This document shows positions 30,042 through 38,255 of a DNA stretch of 49,817 nucleotides, in pieces (position 1 is the stretch's first letter; every line of letters starts with the position of its first letter). The DNA lies in the IMG/VR virus record IMGVR_UViG_3300043398_000437, positions 1 through 49,817 of that record; one strand, given 5' to 3'. Made by a program: the position numbers and the translations under genes. Below the pieces are notes generated by a model. It saw nothing but the letters and a program-made list of their open reading frames with translations. It searched no databases and was not told where the DNA came from. The DNA comes from a virus.

Positions 30042-30995
30042 CTAGTGGAAATGCGGCTCGCGGTCCGTGGACAGCTCGCCCGAGTAGCCGGCGAGCACGG
30101 TGCCGCTCGTGTAGGCGGTCATCACCGGGCGGATGGCGCGGGCCTGGCGGATGGTCGCGAGGCAGCCCGGCGCCGTCTTCGCCGAGTCCCAGTCGATCCA
30201 GTTCGTGCCGTCGATGAGCACCTGGATCTTGAGGGTCGCGACGAAGGTCCCGCCGACCATCACGACGACGTCGTTGAGGTGCCCGATGTCGACCGAGTCG
30301 CCGACACCGGTCTCGTCGGTGGTGTTCGGGTCGTTGCCGTCGCCGGCCGTGCCGGTGTCGTCGAAGGTCGTGACGCCCGCGGCCAGCGTGGCGATGAGCC
30401 CCTTCGTGAGGATGGTGTCGGTGCGGTAGACGAGGTAGCCAGTCGCGCCCGTGACCGCCGTGAACGAGCCGTGCATCGGCGTCGACGAGCTCAGCGACTC
30501 GGGGCCAACGGCCGACGAGCCTTCGGTGCCGGCCACCGCCTCGCGGTCATCCACGCCGAGCGCGACGACCTTGTACTTGCGGGTTGTCGCCACGGGGAGG
30601 ATGGGAGAGACGCCGCCGGCGATGCCGGTGTCGTCGAAGGACTGCACGCCCGCGGCGACCACGCCGATGTAGCCCTGATCGGGGCCGCCCGCGGTGCGGT
30701 AGACCTCGATCGTCCCGGATCCGATGGCCGTCGGGTCGGTCCACGTGATGCGGTTGAAGTTCGACCCGTTCAGGGTCGCGTTGGCCGAGGTGGTCGTGAT
30801 GTTCGCCGTGGCGAGCGACCGCTTCGCGCCCGTCGCCGACTTCGACACTAGCTTGTAGCTGACCGTGGCCGCACCGGGCGTGCCCTGGTTGGAGATCGCC
30901 CCGCCCGACGGAGCCAGCAGCCCGGTGGCCGTGATCGTCGGCTGAGGCGACGCGAGCTTCTGGAGTACCGTGAGCGCCTGATGTTCGGTCGACAT
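30042..30995 (-). CDS. Head fibre/decoration protein with fibronectin-like repeats
   Basis: 317 residues from ATG 30995. Two beta-sandwich repeats of similar design (ATVSYKLVSKSATGAKR...GTIEVYRTAGGPDQGYIGVVAAGVQSFDDTGIAGG; RKYKVVALGVDDREAVAG...GYLVYRTDTILTKGLIATLAAGVTTFDDTGTAGD) share the GVxxFDDTG ending. The last 90 residues match the small decoration-like protein at 27279-27581. It ends in HFH. Probably on the capsid surface. No SD; the 18-nt element ends 10 nt upstream of the ATG. Confidence 0.6.
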   Translation of the reverse strand: MSTEHQALTVLQKLASPQPTITATGLLAPSGGAISNQGTPGAATVSYKLVSKSATGAKRSLATANITTTSANATLNGSNFNRITWTDPTAIGSGTIEVYRTAGGPDQGYIGVVAAGVQSFDDTGIAGGVSPILPVATTRKYKVVALGVDDREAVAGTEGSSAVGPESLSSSTPMHGSFTAVTGATGYLVYRTDTILTKGLIATLAAGVTTFDDTGTAGDGNDPNTTDETGVGDSVDIGHLNDVVVMVGGTFVATLKIQVLIDGTNWIDWDSAKTAPGCLATIRQARAIRPVMTAYTSGTVLAGYSGELSTDREPHFH

Positions 30996-31005
30996 GCGCG
31001 CAGGG

Positions 31006-31023
31006 TGCGCCGCGACCCTGCCC
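31006..31023 (-). repeat. 18-nt intergenic element, copy 9
   Basis: Perfect consensus. It abuts the TAG of the 54-residue gene and ends 10 nt before ATG 30995. Confidence 0.85.
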
Positions 31024-31188
31024 CTACTCGTCTTCGGCGCGCATCGCCTCGATGAGCTCGGTCGGGTCGTCCTGGAGCCTCAGCAGGAACTCGAAGCGCA
31101 TCGGGTCGTCGCTCGGCGTCTTGCGCTCCTCGCGCCAGTAGCGCAGCGCGGCCTCGACGTCGTTCCGCTCAATGTCCCATGGGCTCAT
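31024..31188 (-). CDS. 54-residue acidic protein between MuF and the decoration gene
   Basis: ATG 31188 overlaps the MuF stop (ATGA) and the TAG touches an 18-nt element, so the ORF fits the gap exactly. Sequence begins MSPWDIERNDVEAALRYW, then a short basic stretch and RFEFLLRLQDDPTELIEAM. Helical and acidic. Perhaps a small head assembly factor; unknown. Confidence 0.6.
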   Translation of the reverse strand: MSPWDIERNDVEAALRYWREERKTPSDDPMRFEFLLRLQDDPTELIEAMRAEDE

Positions 31189-32825
31189 CGGATCTTACCC
31201 ATCAGGTCGAGTAGCATGAACCTGGCCTTCTGGTCGTGCGGAAACACCCGCACCGAAAAGTTGGCCGCGAGGAGCTCGGGGGTGTCGCAGACGAGCGCGC
31301 CGCGCCGGCGCATCGCGAGCGAGGCCTCCTCGACCAGCGCGTAGGCCTCGGCCTGGGCGACCCCGCCAGCCCTGGACACGGCCTCGACCACGGCGTCGAC
31401 CCACGTGCCGTACGACCCGTACTTCACGGCGCGTCCGAGTAGCTTGCCCGCGGCGCGCCGGGCGGCCACCTCGGTCGTGACCTCCTCGACGAGCACGCCG
31501 ATCCCTCGGTAGGCGCTCGGCAGGATGGCGCTGCAGGCGTGGGTGGCCTCGTGGAGCAGCGCGCGCAGAGTGTCCGCGCCGGCGCCGTTGACCTGCCCGC
31601 CCCGGCCGAGCGTCTCGAGCGCCCCGCGCGCGCCATCGAACAGGTCCGGCTTGAGCCGCATCCGCCCGGTGAAGGACATGTCTCCCCACGTGCCCGCGGG
31701 CAGGTCCGGCACCCTGGCAATGGTCTTGAGCCTCGACGGCATGCCCACGTCGTTGACGTCCTCGAGCACCTTGGCCAGCATCGGAGCCGCCCGGCTCGGG
31801 TCGCTTGAGCCCATGTCGGCGGCCAGCTTCGACGCCGACCATCCCTTGCCCGACAGCCCCTCGGGCTCGACCGGCTTCGGATCGCTGAACCGCGGCGCCG
31901 GCGCGCCGATGCGCGGCGACTCGCCCCACGCCTTGTGCCACGGGGTGAGCGCGCAGCGGCAGTTCGGGTGCAGCGGAGGGTGCTTCACGCCGCGGCCGAA
32001 GTCGCCGTCCACCGGCGCGGTCTTGCCGTCGAGCTCACGGCAGAGCGGGCACAGCCGCGAGTCGTTCGCGGCGTCCCATCGCATCAGGAAGTCCGGGTCC
32101 TCGGCGACGGCCTCGACGAGCCCGTCGTGGGCGTGGGCGTTGTAGGCGTTGGTCGCCTCGGTGCGCACGATGAGCTCGGCGCGGTTGCGGATCCGCTGCG
32201 TGAGCGCGCGCGCGATGTCGTCGGCGGTCTGCCCGGCGCCCTGGACCATGCCGGCCACGTTACGGGCCGTGGGGCTCAGCCGCTGCAGCCGCTTCGTGAG
32301 CTCGTGGAACGTCTCGCCGCGCACCACTCCGACGGCGAGCTGGCGCTGGATCTCGGTGACGGCCCAGTCGCCGTATCGCGCCGCGCTCGCCTTGAACTGC
32401 CGCAGAAGCAGCCGGTCGCCGCGCGCGATGACCGCCGCCGGCGCGATCGGCAACGGGCGGATGGAGCCCTCGAAGAGCATCGAGAACCGCTCGACCTGCC
32501 GCGCGAGGTGGCCCATGGCCAGCGGGCCGGACCGCGCGTTCACGTCGCTCAGCACGTCGAACAGCGCATCGCTCGTGCCGCGCAGCCGGCGCATGGCGCC
32601 GCGCATCTGCACGAGCGCGACACGGAGCCGCTGCGCGGTGAAGCGCTCGGCGCCGTTCTCGACCGTGCGCAGCCAGCGCGCCAGGTCGCGCGAGAGCTCG
32701 GCCTCAGCCTGCTGGAACACCGCGCCCATCGCGCGCACGGCGGGCCCAGGCAGGGCATCGACCTCGGCTGCGACCTCTCGGAGCAGCCCCTCGACAACGC
32801 CGTGTGCGTGGCGTGGGCGCGCCAC
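31185..32825 (-). CDS. MuF-type head morphogenesis protein fused to an HExxH metallopeptidase-like domain
   Basis: 546 residues from 32825. The N-terminal 200 residues are helical. The MuF domain runs to about residue 300, with RTEATNAYNAHAHDGLVEAV and a Cys/His cluster (RWDAANDSRLCPLCRELDGK...HPPLHPNCRCALTPW). After a linker a second domain (about 380-546) has LRALLHEATHACS (HEATH at residues 425-429, bases 31539-31553) followed by GVLVEEVTTEVAAR, an arrangement like zincin proteases with a downstream Glu. MuF is a minor head protein that is packaged. The HExxH domain could be a head maturation protease or an injected effector; I see no other head protease. Confidence 0.8.
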   Translation of the reverse strand: MARPRHAHGVVEGLLREVAAEVDALPGPAVRAMGAVFQQAEAELSRDLARWLRTVENGAERFTAQRLRVALVQMRGAMRRLRGTSDALFDVLSDVNARSGPLAMGHLARQVERFSMLFEGSIRPLPIAPAAVIARGDRLLLRQFKASAARYGDWAVTEIQRQLAVGVVRGETFHELTKRLQRLSPTARNVAGMVQGAGQTADDIARALTQRIRNRAELIVRTEATNAYNAHAHDGLVEAVAEDPDFLMRWDAANDSRLCPLCRELDGKTAPVDGDFGRGVKHPPLHPNCRCALTPWHKAWGESPRIGAPAPRFSDPKPVEPEGLSGKGWSASKLAADMGSSDPSRAAPMLAKVLEDVNDVGMPSRLKTIARVPDLPAGTWGDMSFTGRMRLKPDLFDGARGALETLGRGGQVNGAGADTLRALLHEATHACSAILPSAYRGIGVLVEEVTTEVAARRAAGKLLGRAVKYGSYGTWVDAVVEAVSRAGGVAQAEAYALVEEASLAMRRRGALVCDTPELLAANFSVRVFPHDQKARFMLLDLMGKIR

Positions 32826-32828
32826 GTG

Positions 32829-34634
32829 CTACGAGCTCTTGAAGCTCAGCCGCCCGGGCTTCTTCGCTGCCGTGGGCGCCACGGGCTCGCCCTCGGGGTC
32901 GTCGGCGCCGTCGGCCGCGGCACTGGCCATCGCTACGCTCGCCTCGGCGTTGGCATCCTTCACCATCGTCTCCTGGGCGAAGGCGCTCTCGAGCTCCTCG
33001 TCGATCGCCTGCACCACCTCGGGCGTGGCCTTCTCGCCCAGCACCTTGATGCACACGTCCTTGGTGTGCAGGCGCTGGAACGTCGGCGACGGGATGTTGA
33101 CCGTGCCGAGCGACACGGCCTGGTCAATCACGTCGCCGAGCGAGTCGAGGTCGAAGGACTCCCACCCCTCGGCCTTCCACTCCGTCTCGGTGCTGTCGCC
33201 GCGGCCACGTTCGACGGTCTCGATGATGCGGAGCGACTGCGCGCGTAGCAGCCGGCCGAACTCCTCGAGCACGACCGTGCGATCTTCCTTGTCCTGGCCC
33301 TTCGACTCGGCGCTGCGCCCCAGCGAGGCGCCGGTGTTGTTGGTCGCCAGCGCCATCTGGTGCGTCACGCGGTGCATCTCGTCGCGCAGGTCGTGCGTCG
33401 ACGCGAGCGCCGTCGCGAATGGCGTCGAGTCCGGGCCGATGTACTCGGCCTTGTCGGTGGCGTTGCGGATCTGCACGAATCCCTGCCCGCGCGTCTGCGT
33501 CACGGCGCGGTTCGGGTCGGCCGCGTCACCAGAGTCCGTGCTGCCGGCCATGTCCTCCGGGCCGAGGAACTCGTACAGCAGCGGCAGCAGGCTCTTGTGC
33601 TCGGCCCAGTCGAGGGCGTTGCGCTTGTTGAAGTGCGCGCGCGCCGGCGACTCGAGCTTGCCCATGGCCCACAGGCCCTCGGGCAGCACGAACGGCACGA
33701 GCGGCACGCGCGGGAACGTGTGCGCGCCCTTCGCCACGAGGAACACCGGCGTGTCCGCCTCGGGCTTGCGGTCCTTCGTGTAGCGGATCTCGTACTGCTC
33801 CCATGACCTCCGGTCGTAGACGGTGAAGCGTTCGACGATCTGCCCGCGGGTCACCCGCCAGTCGCCACGCGGTACCTCGCGCGTCCATCGGATGGCCCAG
33901 AGCAGCTCGCCCGAGTCGTCGGCCTCCCAGTCGATGACCTCCTCGGGCTCGACGTGCACCAGGTACGCGTCGAGCTCGCCTCGCTTGACTTGGTCGGCGA
34001 GGTTCGCGGCCGGGGGCGCGTTCGGATCGCGCATCTCCGGCAGATCGACGAGCGTCCACACGCGGCGCGTCTGCAGCGCCGTGCGCAGCTGCTCGAGCAT
34101 GTGCTGTTCGAATGTGCAGGTCTCCCCACCCGGCTTGCTCACGTCCTCGAGGAACTCGCCCCAGTACTCGTCGGGGAGCTCGATCTCGTCGGCCGCGTCT
34201 TCATCGCCCTCGGCCTCGACGCCGACACGGATCGGATCGCTGGCGAGGCCCGACACGAACCAGTCGACGATGGCGCCAGAGTAGTTCAGGTAGAACGCGC
34301 GCCGGCACCGCTCCTCGTAGACGTTCGGCAACTCGGCGAGGTGCTTCGGGAAGACCTCGCGCATGAGGTCGCGGTTCTCAAGGAGGAACGCGCCGCCCTT
34401 GTAGAACGCGCGGCACCGGCGCCACGTGCCGGCGAGGTACTCGGGGTTGCGCTGGGAGAGTAGCCAGTAGGCCATCGACTGGCCCTTGCCGTACTCGACG
34501 CGCACCGTCGCTGGCGCGGACCGCTCGTCGAGCGGGCGCGGGTCGTAGACGCCGTCGCGCGTCAAGCCGGCCCCGGCACCGCCGGCGCCGCTGTCGTTCG
34601 GGTACTCGGGGAACGGGCCGCGGATCTCGGACAC
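32829..34634 (-). CDS. Portal protein
   Basis: 601 residues from GTG 34634. Starts with a disordered Gly-rich stretch, then YWLLSQRNPEYLAGTWRRCRAFYKGGAFLL, FYLNYSGAIVDWFVSGLASDPI, VHVEPEEVIDWEADDSGELLWAIRWTRE, FPRVPLVPFVLPEG, HFNKRNALDWAEHKSLLPLLYEF, and HRVTHQMALATNNTGASLGRSAESK (crown helix region). Order and the acidic/disordered ends are typical of DUF4055-like portal proteins. It forms the dodecamer at the packaging vertex, beside the terminase. An 18-nt element ends 10 nt before the start; no SD. Confidence 0.85.
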   Translation of the reverse strand: MSEIRGPFPEYPNDSGAGGAGAGLTRDGVYDPRPLDERSAPATVRVEYGKGQSMAYWLLSQRNPEYLAGTWRRCRAFYKGGAFLLENRDLMREVFPKHLAELPNVYEERCRRAFYLNYSGAIVDWFVSGLASDPIRVGVEAEGDEDAADEIELPDEYWGEFLEDVSKPGGETCTFEQHMLEQLRTALQTRRVWTLVDLPEMRDPNAPPAANLADQVKRGELDAYLVHVEPEEVIDWEADDSGELLWAIRWTREVPRGDWRVTRGQIVERFTVYDRRSWEQYEIRYTKDRKPEADTPVFLVAKGAHTFPRVPLVPFVLPEGLWAMGKLESPARAHFNKRNALDWAEHKSLLPLLYEFLGPEDMAGSTDSGDAADPNRAVTQTRGQGFVQIRNATDKAEYIGPDSTPFATALASTHDLRDEMHRVTHQMALATNNTGASLGRSAESKGQDKEDRTVVLEEFGRLLRAQSLRIIETVERGRGDSTETEWKAEGWESFDLDSLGDVIDQAVSLGTVNIPSPTFQRLHTKDVCIKVLGEKATPEVVQAIDEELESAFAQETMVKDANAEASVAMASAAADGADDPEGEPVAPTAAKKPGRLSFKSS

Positions 34635-34644
34635 AGAGGCAGGG

Positions 34645-34662
34645 TGCGCCGCGACCCTGCCC
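34645..34662 (-). repeat. 18-nt intergenic element, copy 10
   Basis: Perfect consensus. It overlaps the last base of the terminase stop and ends 10 nt before GTG 34634 of the portal gene. Confidence 0.85.
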
Positions 34663-36074
34663 TAGCCGAACGGCAGGAACGGCGCCGCGCGGGCGCCGCG
34701 CAACTTCGGCACCGGCACGTAGAGCGCGTCGTACCCGTGCACGCTCGCGTCTACCTGGTCGTCGTGGGCGTCGCCCTGGCCGGTGAACGCAAGGTGCTCG
34801 GCGATGTACTCGACCGCCCACGGCGCATCGTCCGGCACCCGCACACGACCGCTGTTCCATGCCGCCGACCACACCTGCGAGCGGGTGAACTTGTCGGTCG
34901 TGGGCTTCACCTCGAGCACGCGCAGACCGGGCGCGATGTCCCGGAGCATCTGCGGTACGGCCTTGAAGCCGGCGACGGACTCGGCCACGACGCCGCATCC
35001 GCGCTTCCTCGCCAGCGCCGCCACGCGCCGCACGAAGGTCGGGATCTCCTCCTGCGCGCGCACCACGTCGAGAACGTAGGCGATCGCGTCGTCGCCGTAG
35101 CCCTTCACGGCAAGCAGCACGGCCACCGAGTAGTCGGCCGACGTCTTGGCCGTGGCAGCTGGATCGACCGCCCAGATGAGCCGGTATCCGTCGAGCCGCG
35201 TCGTGGCCAGCGAGAAGCGCGCCGGCTCCTTGAACAGCGATAGGCCGCGCGGGCGCGGGCGCTGCTGGTACAGCGAGGCCCAGTTGTACTCGCCCGAGGT
35301 GCGGCGAATGGTGCGCAGTCGCTCGAGCGGAAAGCGTTCAGGCCACAACGCCACGCCATCGTCGCCGTCATCTGCCTGCCCGGTCACCGGGTTGCGGATG
35401 GCCGGCATCTCGATGACCTGCCACTCTTCGCCGGTGTCGCCGCGCTTGATGCGCCCGATGAGGTCGTCCTCATGCCAGCGAGTCGCGACCACGATCACGG
35501 ACGCGAAGTCCTCGAGCCGGTTGTAGAACGTGCCCTGGAACTGGTCCCACACCCGCTCGCGGATCACCGGGCTCTCGGCCTCGACGCGGTCCTTGTGCGG
35601 GTCGTCGATGACGAGCCACCCCTTGACGCCGAGTCCGGTGATGCGGCCCATGACGCCCGTGGCGACCAGTCCGCCGCCCTGTGGCGTGCGCCAGAGGTTC
35701 ACCGCCTTCGTGTCGTCGGCTAGTCGCAGGCCGGCGTCGGCGGCCACGTTGCGCATCCACCGCGACTGCGTCTCGGCCTGCTCGGAGCCGTACGCCACGT
35801 ACGCGTTCAGCAGCGAGGGGTTGCGCTGCATGTGCCAGATGAGCGCGCGCATGATCGTCATGCTCTTCGCGTGCCGCGGCGGCATCGACACGAGCAGGCG
35901 TACCGGCCGGTGGCCTGCGCGCTCGAGCGCCGGCAGGAGCTCCCACCCGATGTGCTCGGGCGGTGGCTCGCGCGGCGCGACGCGGCGGATGAACGCGTCC
36001 AGCGACTCGCCGCCGTACTGCGCCTCAAGCAGAGCGAGGAGCTCGAGCTCCTCAGCTTCCGTTAGGTTTTGCAC
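34662..36074 (-). CDS. terL: Terminase large subunit
   Basis: 470 residues from ATG 36074. ATPase: VRLLVSMPPRHAKSMT (Walker A, about residue 65), WLVIDDPHKD (Walker B), VVATRWHEDDLIGR (coupling motif). RNase H-like nuclease: WAVDPAATAKTSADYSVAV (first Asp), and HDDQVDASVHGYDAL (final Asp). It packages DNA into the procapsid through the portal. It overlaps terS by 23 nt. Confidence 0.93.
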   Translation of the reverse strand: MQNLTEAEELELLALLEAQYGGESLDAFIRRVAPREPPPEHIGWELLPALERAGHRPVRLLVSMPPRHAKSMTIMRALIWHMQRNPSLLNAYVAYGSEQAETQSRWMRNVAADAGLRLADDTKAVNLWRTPQGGGLVATGVMGRITGLGVKGWLVIDDPHKDRVEAESPVIRERVWDQFQGTFYNRLEDFASVIVVATRWHEDDLIGRIKRGDTGEEWQVIEMPAIRNPVTGQADDGDDGVALWPERFPLERLRTIRRTSGEYNWASLYQQRPRPRGLSLFKEPARFSLATTRLDGYRLIWAVDPAATAKTSADYSVAVLLAVKGYGDDAIAYVLDVVRAQEEIPTFVRRVAALARKRGCGVVAESVAGFKAVPQMLRDIAPGLRVLEVKPTTDKFTRSQVWSAAWNSGRVRVPDDAPWAVEYIAEHLAFTGQGDAHDDQVDASVHGYDALYVPVPKLRGARAAPFLPFG

Positions 36075-36528
36075 CGGCCTTCGCCAGCAGCTCGGCCACG
36101 CGCTCCGCGCGCTGCGCCGGCGTCATCGACTCCACCGACACTGCGCCCGAGTGCTCCACCTTCTCCGGCGCGTAGACCGCGTCGATCTTGTTCAGCATGT
36201 CGAGCGCCCCGCGCGCCGCTGCGTACGCCCCTGGCACCTCGGCTCGGTCGGCCATCGCCGCTCGCAGCAGCATCAGCACGCGCTCGCGCGCCGCACGTCG
36301 TAGCTCCGGCGTGGCCATCGGCGCCGATGCCTTCCAGTTCTCCTCGACGCGCGCGATGTAGTTCTGGATCTGGCGCCCGGTAACCTTCCACTGGTCCGCG
36401 AACACCTCGATGATCCATCCTCGACTGCGTCCAGCGAGCAGCGCCTCCTCGACCTGCGTCAAGCGCACCGCGCTCATGGCCTCGCGCTCTGCGTTGCCCT
36501 GTCCCTTTGGCCGACCCACTCCAGCCAT
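36052..36528 (-). CDS. terS: Terminase small subunit
   Basis: 158 residues from ATG 36528. Begins GRPKGQGNAEREAMSAVRLTQVEEALLAGRSRGWIIEVFADQWKVTGRQIQNYIARVEENWK, an HTH of the terS type. It is followed by helices (AARERVLMLLRAAMADRAEVPGAYAAARGALDMLNKIDAVYAPEK). The position immediately before terL and the length are as expected. It recognises the packaging site. Confidence 0.8.
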   Translation of the reverse strand: MAGVGRPKGQGNAEREAMSAVRLTQVEEALLAGRSRGWIIEVFADQWKVTGRQIQNYIARVEENWKASAPMATPELRRAARERVLMLLRAAMADRAEVPGAYAAARGALDMLNKIDAVYAPEKVEHSGAVSVESMTPAQRAERVAELLAKAGAKPNGS

Positions 36529-36538
36529 TTGAGAACTC

Positions 36539-36823
36539 CTACGAATTCAAGGGCTTGTCGCCCTCGGCCGTCGCGATGAGCTTCTGCGCCCTCTCTGCGC
36601 ACTCGAGCGCGGTGGACGCCGTCGCGACCAGTTGCCCGAGCTGGGCCACGTTGCGCGTGTCCCGGCCGATGAGGTCGAGTGCCAGGCGCGAGCACTGGCC
36701 GGCGGCGGCGATGCCGGCGAGCACGGTCATCCGCAGGTTGGCGACGATCGCCTTGCCCTGCTCGTGAGCGATCTCTTCGGGGGTTGGTTCGGGGGGAAGC
36801 GGTTCGAACTTCTCTGCGGCCAT
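36539..36823 (-). CDS. Small helical protein upstream of terS
   Basis: 94 residues from ATG 36823. Leader GGAGGGCA (36837-36830) follows an 18-nt element by 11 nt. All-helical with a Pro-rich start (FEPLPPEPTPEEIAHEQGKAIVANLRMTVLAGIAAAGQCSRLALDLI). No motif. Possibly linked to packaging by position. Confidence 0.55.
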   Translation of the reverse strand: MAAEKFEPLPPEPTPEEIAHEQGKAIVANLRMTVLAGIAAAGQCSRLALDLIGRDTRNVAQLGQLVATASTALECAERAQKLIATAEGDKPLNS

Positions 36824-36848
36824 GGTGGATGCCCTCCACCTGGCACGT

Positions 36849-36866
36849 TGCGTCGCGACCCTGCCC
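36849..36866 (-). repeat. 18-nt intergenic element, copy 11
   Basis: Perfect consensus (GACGCA form). It lies 11 nt upstream of the GGAGGGCA leader of the gene at 36539-36823, the same class as copy 8. Confidence 0.85.
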
Positions 36867-36869
36867 TGG

Positions 36870-37127
36870 CTAGGCCTTCCCCGGCTCTCCGCCGAAGCCC
36901 TCGAAATGGCCGTGCTCCTCGAAGAGGACCACGGACTCCGGCCCGGTGGCATGGTCGATGCCGATGACGTAGCGGGGCTCGGGCGCGGGTTCGTCGTCCT
37001 CGCGGTCGGCGTCCAGCCGCATGCACCACACGGCGCAGCGCGGGCAGTAGCGGGCGCGGACCGACCTCGAGCTCACGGTCTGGCGCAGGCAGGTGGGGCA
37101 GCGCCACGAGCGGTGGTCGGTGCTCAC
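36870..37127 (-). CDS. Zinc-ribbon protein
   Basis: 85 residues from GTG 37127 (GTGA overlap). WRCPTCLRQTVSSRSVRARYCPRCAVWCM gives two Cys-x2-Cys pairs, a zinc ribbon. The rest is an acidic/aromatic segment (YVIGIDHATGPESVVLFEEHGHFEGFG) that looks like a beta-hairpin. Perhaps a transcription or terminase accessory; not recognised. Confidence 0.6.
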   Translation of the reverse strand: MSTDHRSWRCPTCLRQTVSSRSVRARYCPRCAVWCMRLDADREDDEPAPEPRYVIGIDHATGPESVVLFEEHGHFEGFGGEPGKA

Positions 37128-37387
37128 AGGCCACCTCCGTGCGAGTGCCGGTTCACCGCCCGCTGGTAGTCCAGGATGTACTGCGGCGTGCCCGTGATCG
37201 GAAGCTCGTCCGGCGGCGGCACAGCGATCGGCTCGCCTCCGTCCTTCGCGTACTCGAAGTGCCGCGCGAAGTCGGCGAGGTTGAAGAACGCCCGCGCCTG
37301 GTAGCGCGTCATCTCGAGCACCGGACACATCGGCCAGTGGCCGTGGCGGAGGTTGCGCGAGCAGAAGTAGCACTCGTGGATCCTCAC
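37124..37387 (-). CDS. Cys-containing small protein
   Basis: 87 residues from GTG 37387 (GTGA). HECYFCSRNLRHGHWPMCPV (Cys/His metal site), then TRYQARAFFNLADFARHFEYAKDGG and a Pro-rich C-half. No known family. Part of the run of tiny coupled genes between the terminase and replication modules. Confidence 0.55.
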   Translation of the reverse strand: MRIHECYFCSRNLRHGHWPMCPVLEMTRYQARAFFNLADFARHFEYAKDGGEPIAVPPPDELPITGTPQYILDYQRAVNRHSHGGGL

Positions 37388-37596
37388 CGCGCCGCCCCAT
37401 CCTTCGCGTAGACCAACTCTCCCTCGGCGGTGACGCGGGCGCGCTCCTTGTCGCCGAGGTAGATGATCGACTCGTGCTTCGGCTTGCGGTCCCGCTTCGC
37501 GAGCAGCACCGCGTAGTCGAGCGTCACGCACTCCGCGTCGTTGGGGCTGCCGATGCCGAGGAACACCACGCGGTAGTGGGTCGACTGCGCCCTCAC
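37384..37596 (-). CDS. Small beta-rich phage protein
   Basis: 70 residues from GTG 37596. Sequence HYRVVFLGIGSPNDAECVTLDYAVLLAKRDRKPKHESIIYLGDKERARVTAEGELVYAK: alternating strands and turns. Not recognised. Confidence 0.55.
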   Translation of the reverse strand: MRAQSTHYRVVFLGIGSPNDAECVTLDYAVLLAKRDRKPKHESIIYLGDKERARVTAEGELVYAKDGAAR

Positions 37597-37793
37597 GACC
37601 CGTCACCGTCCAGCTGGTCGAGCCGGGGCTGCGCCCGCCGCTGCACGGCGCGCAGGGTCTCGAGCTCGTCGACCTTCCCGGCGAGCTGGGCGAGGGCGGC
37701 GAGAAGCGCGCGCACCGCCCGGCCGTACTGCTGCAGCAGCGCCGAGTCGTCGGCGAGCTCCTCCACCACGATCGTCTTACGCTGCGCGCGCAT
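37593..37793 (-). CDS. Small helical protein
   Basis: 66 residues from ATG 37793, overlapping the previous gene's 3' end by 17 nt. Mostly one long helix (LLQQYGRAVRALLAALAQLAGKVDELETLRAVQRR), probably coiled coil. Function unknown. Confidence 0.5.
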   Translation of the reverse strand: MRAQRKTIVVEELADDSALLQQYGRAVRALLAALAQLAGKVDELETLRAVQRRAQPRLDQLDGDGS

Positions 37794-38040
37794 CCTCGTC
37801 CTCCTCCGGGTCCTTCAGTTGCGTGAAGTTCGCGAGCGAGCCGCACCCATCGTGCTCGCGACGCAGGTGCGCCACGAGATCTCCGTGCCAGACGGTCTCG
37901 CTGCACGGCCGCATGCGCTTGATGGCGCCGCCGGCCGACTCCTCGAGCACATCCCTCGCGCCGCGCAGGCGCTCGAGCTTGGTCTCCACCTTCGCGATCT
38001 CCTGGTCGAGCCAGTGGACCGCCTTGTTGAATGCGCTCAT
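37777..38040 (-). CDS. Small protein with coiled coil and C2H2-like motif
   Basis: 87 residues from ATG 38040. Helix FNKAVHWLDQEIAKVETKLERLRGARDVLEES followed by MRPCSETVWHGDLVAHLRREHDGC, in which Cys and paired His residues could bind zinc. Acidic tail. Not recognised. Confidence 0.55.
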   Translation of the reverse strand: MSAFNKAVHWLDQEIAKVETKLERLRGARDVLEESAGGAIKRMRPCSETVWHGDLVAHLRREHDGCGSLANFTQLKDPEEDEDARAA

Positions 38041-38255
38041 GCCCTGCCCTCCGTGTTCCTGTACTCGGCCGGCCGCGCCGGCTCCTCGAAGACCTCGGGA
38101 TGCGCGGCCTCCCGGTGCCACTGGACGCCGCGCTGGTCGGTGAACCGCGCCCCGCACGTCGCGCAGCTCGGCGCCGGCGGAGGCGGATCGTCGTCGCGGT
38201 CGTGCCCTCGCAGCAGGAACACGATCGCGAGACCGATGACGCCGACGAGGATCAC
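38037..38255 (-). CDS. TM-anchored C2H2-like zinc finger protein
   Basis: 72 residues from GTG 38255 (GTGA). An N-terminal membrane helix (VILVGVIGLAIVFLL), a short acidic/Pro linker (RDDDPPPPAP), then CATCGARFTDQRGVQWHREAAH. That gives Cys-x2-Cys...His-x4-His spacing like a zinc finger. Membrane-tethered zinc fingers are unusual. The cytosolic domain might bind DNA or a host protein at the membrane. Confidence 0.6.
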   Translation of the reverse strand: MILVGVIGLAIVFLLRGHDRDDDPPPPAPSCATCGARFTDQRGVQWHREAAHPEVFEEPARPAEYRNTEGRA

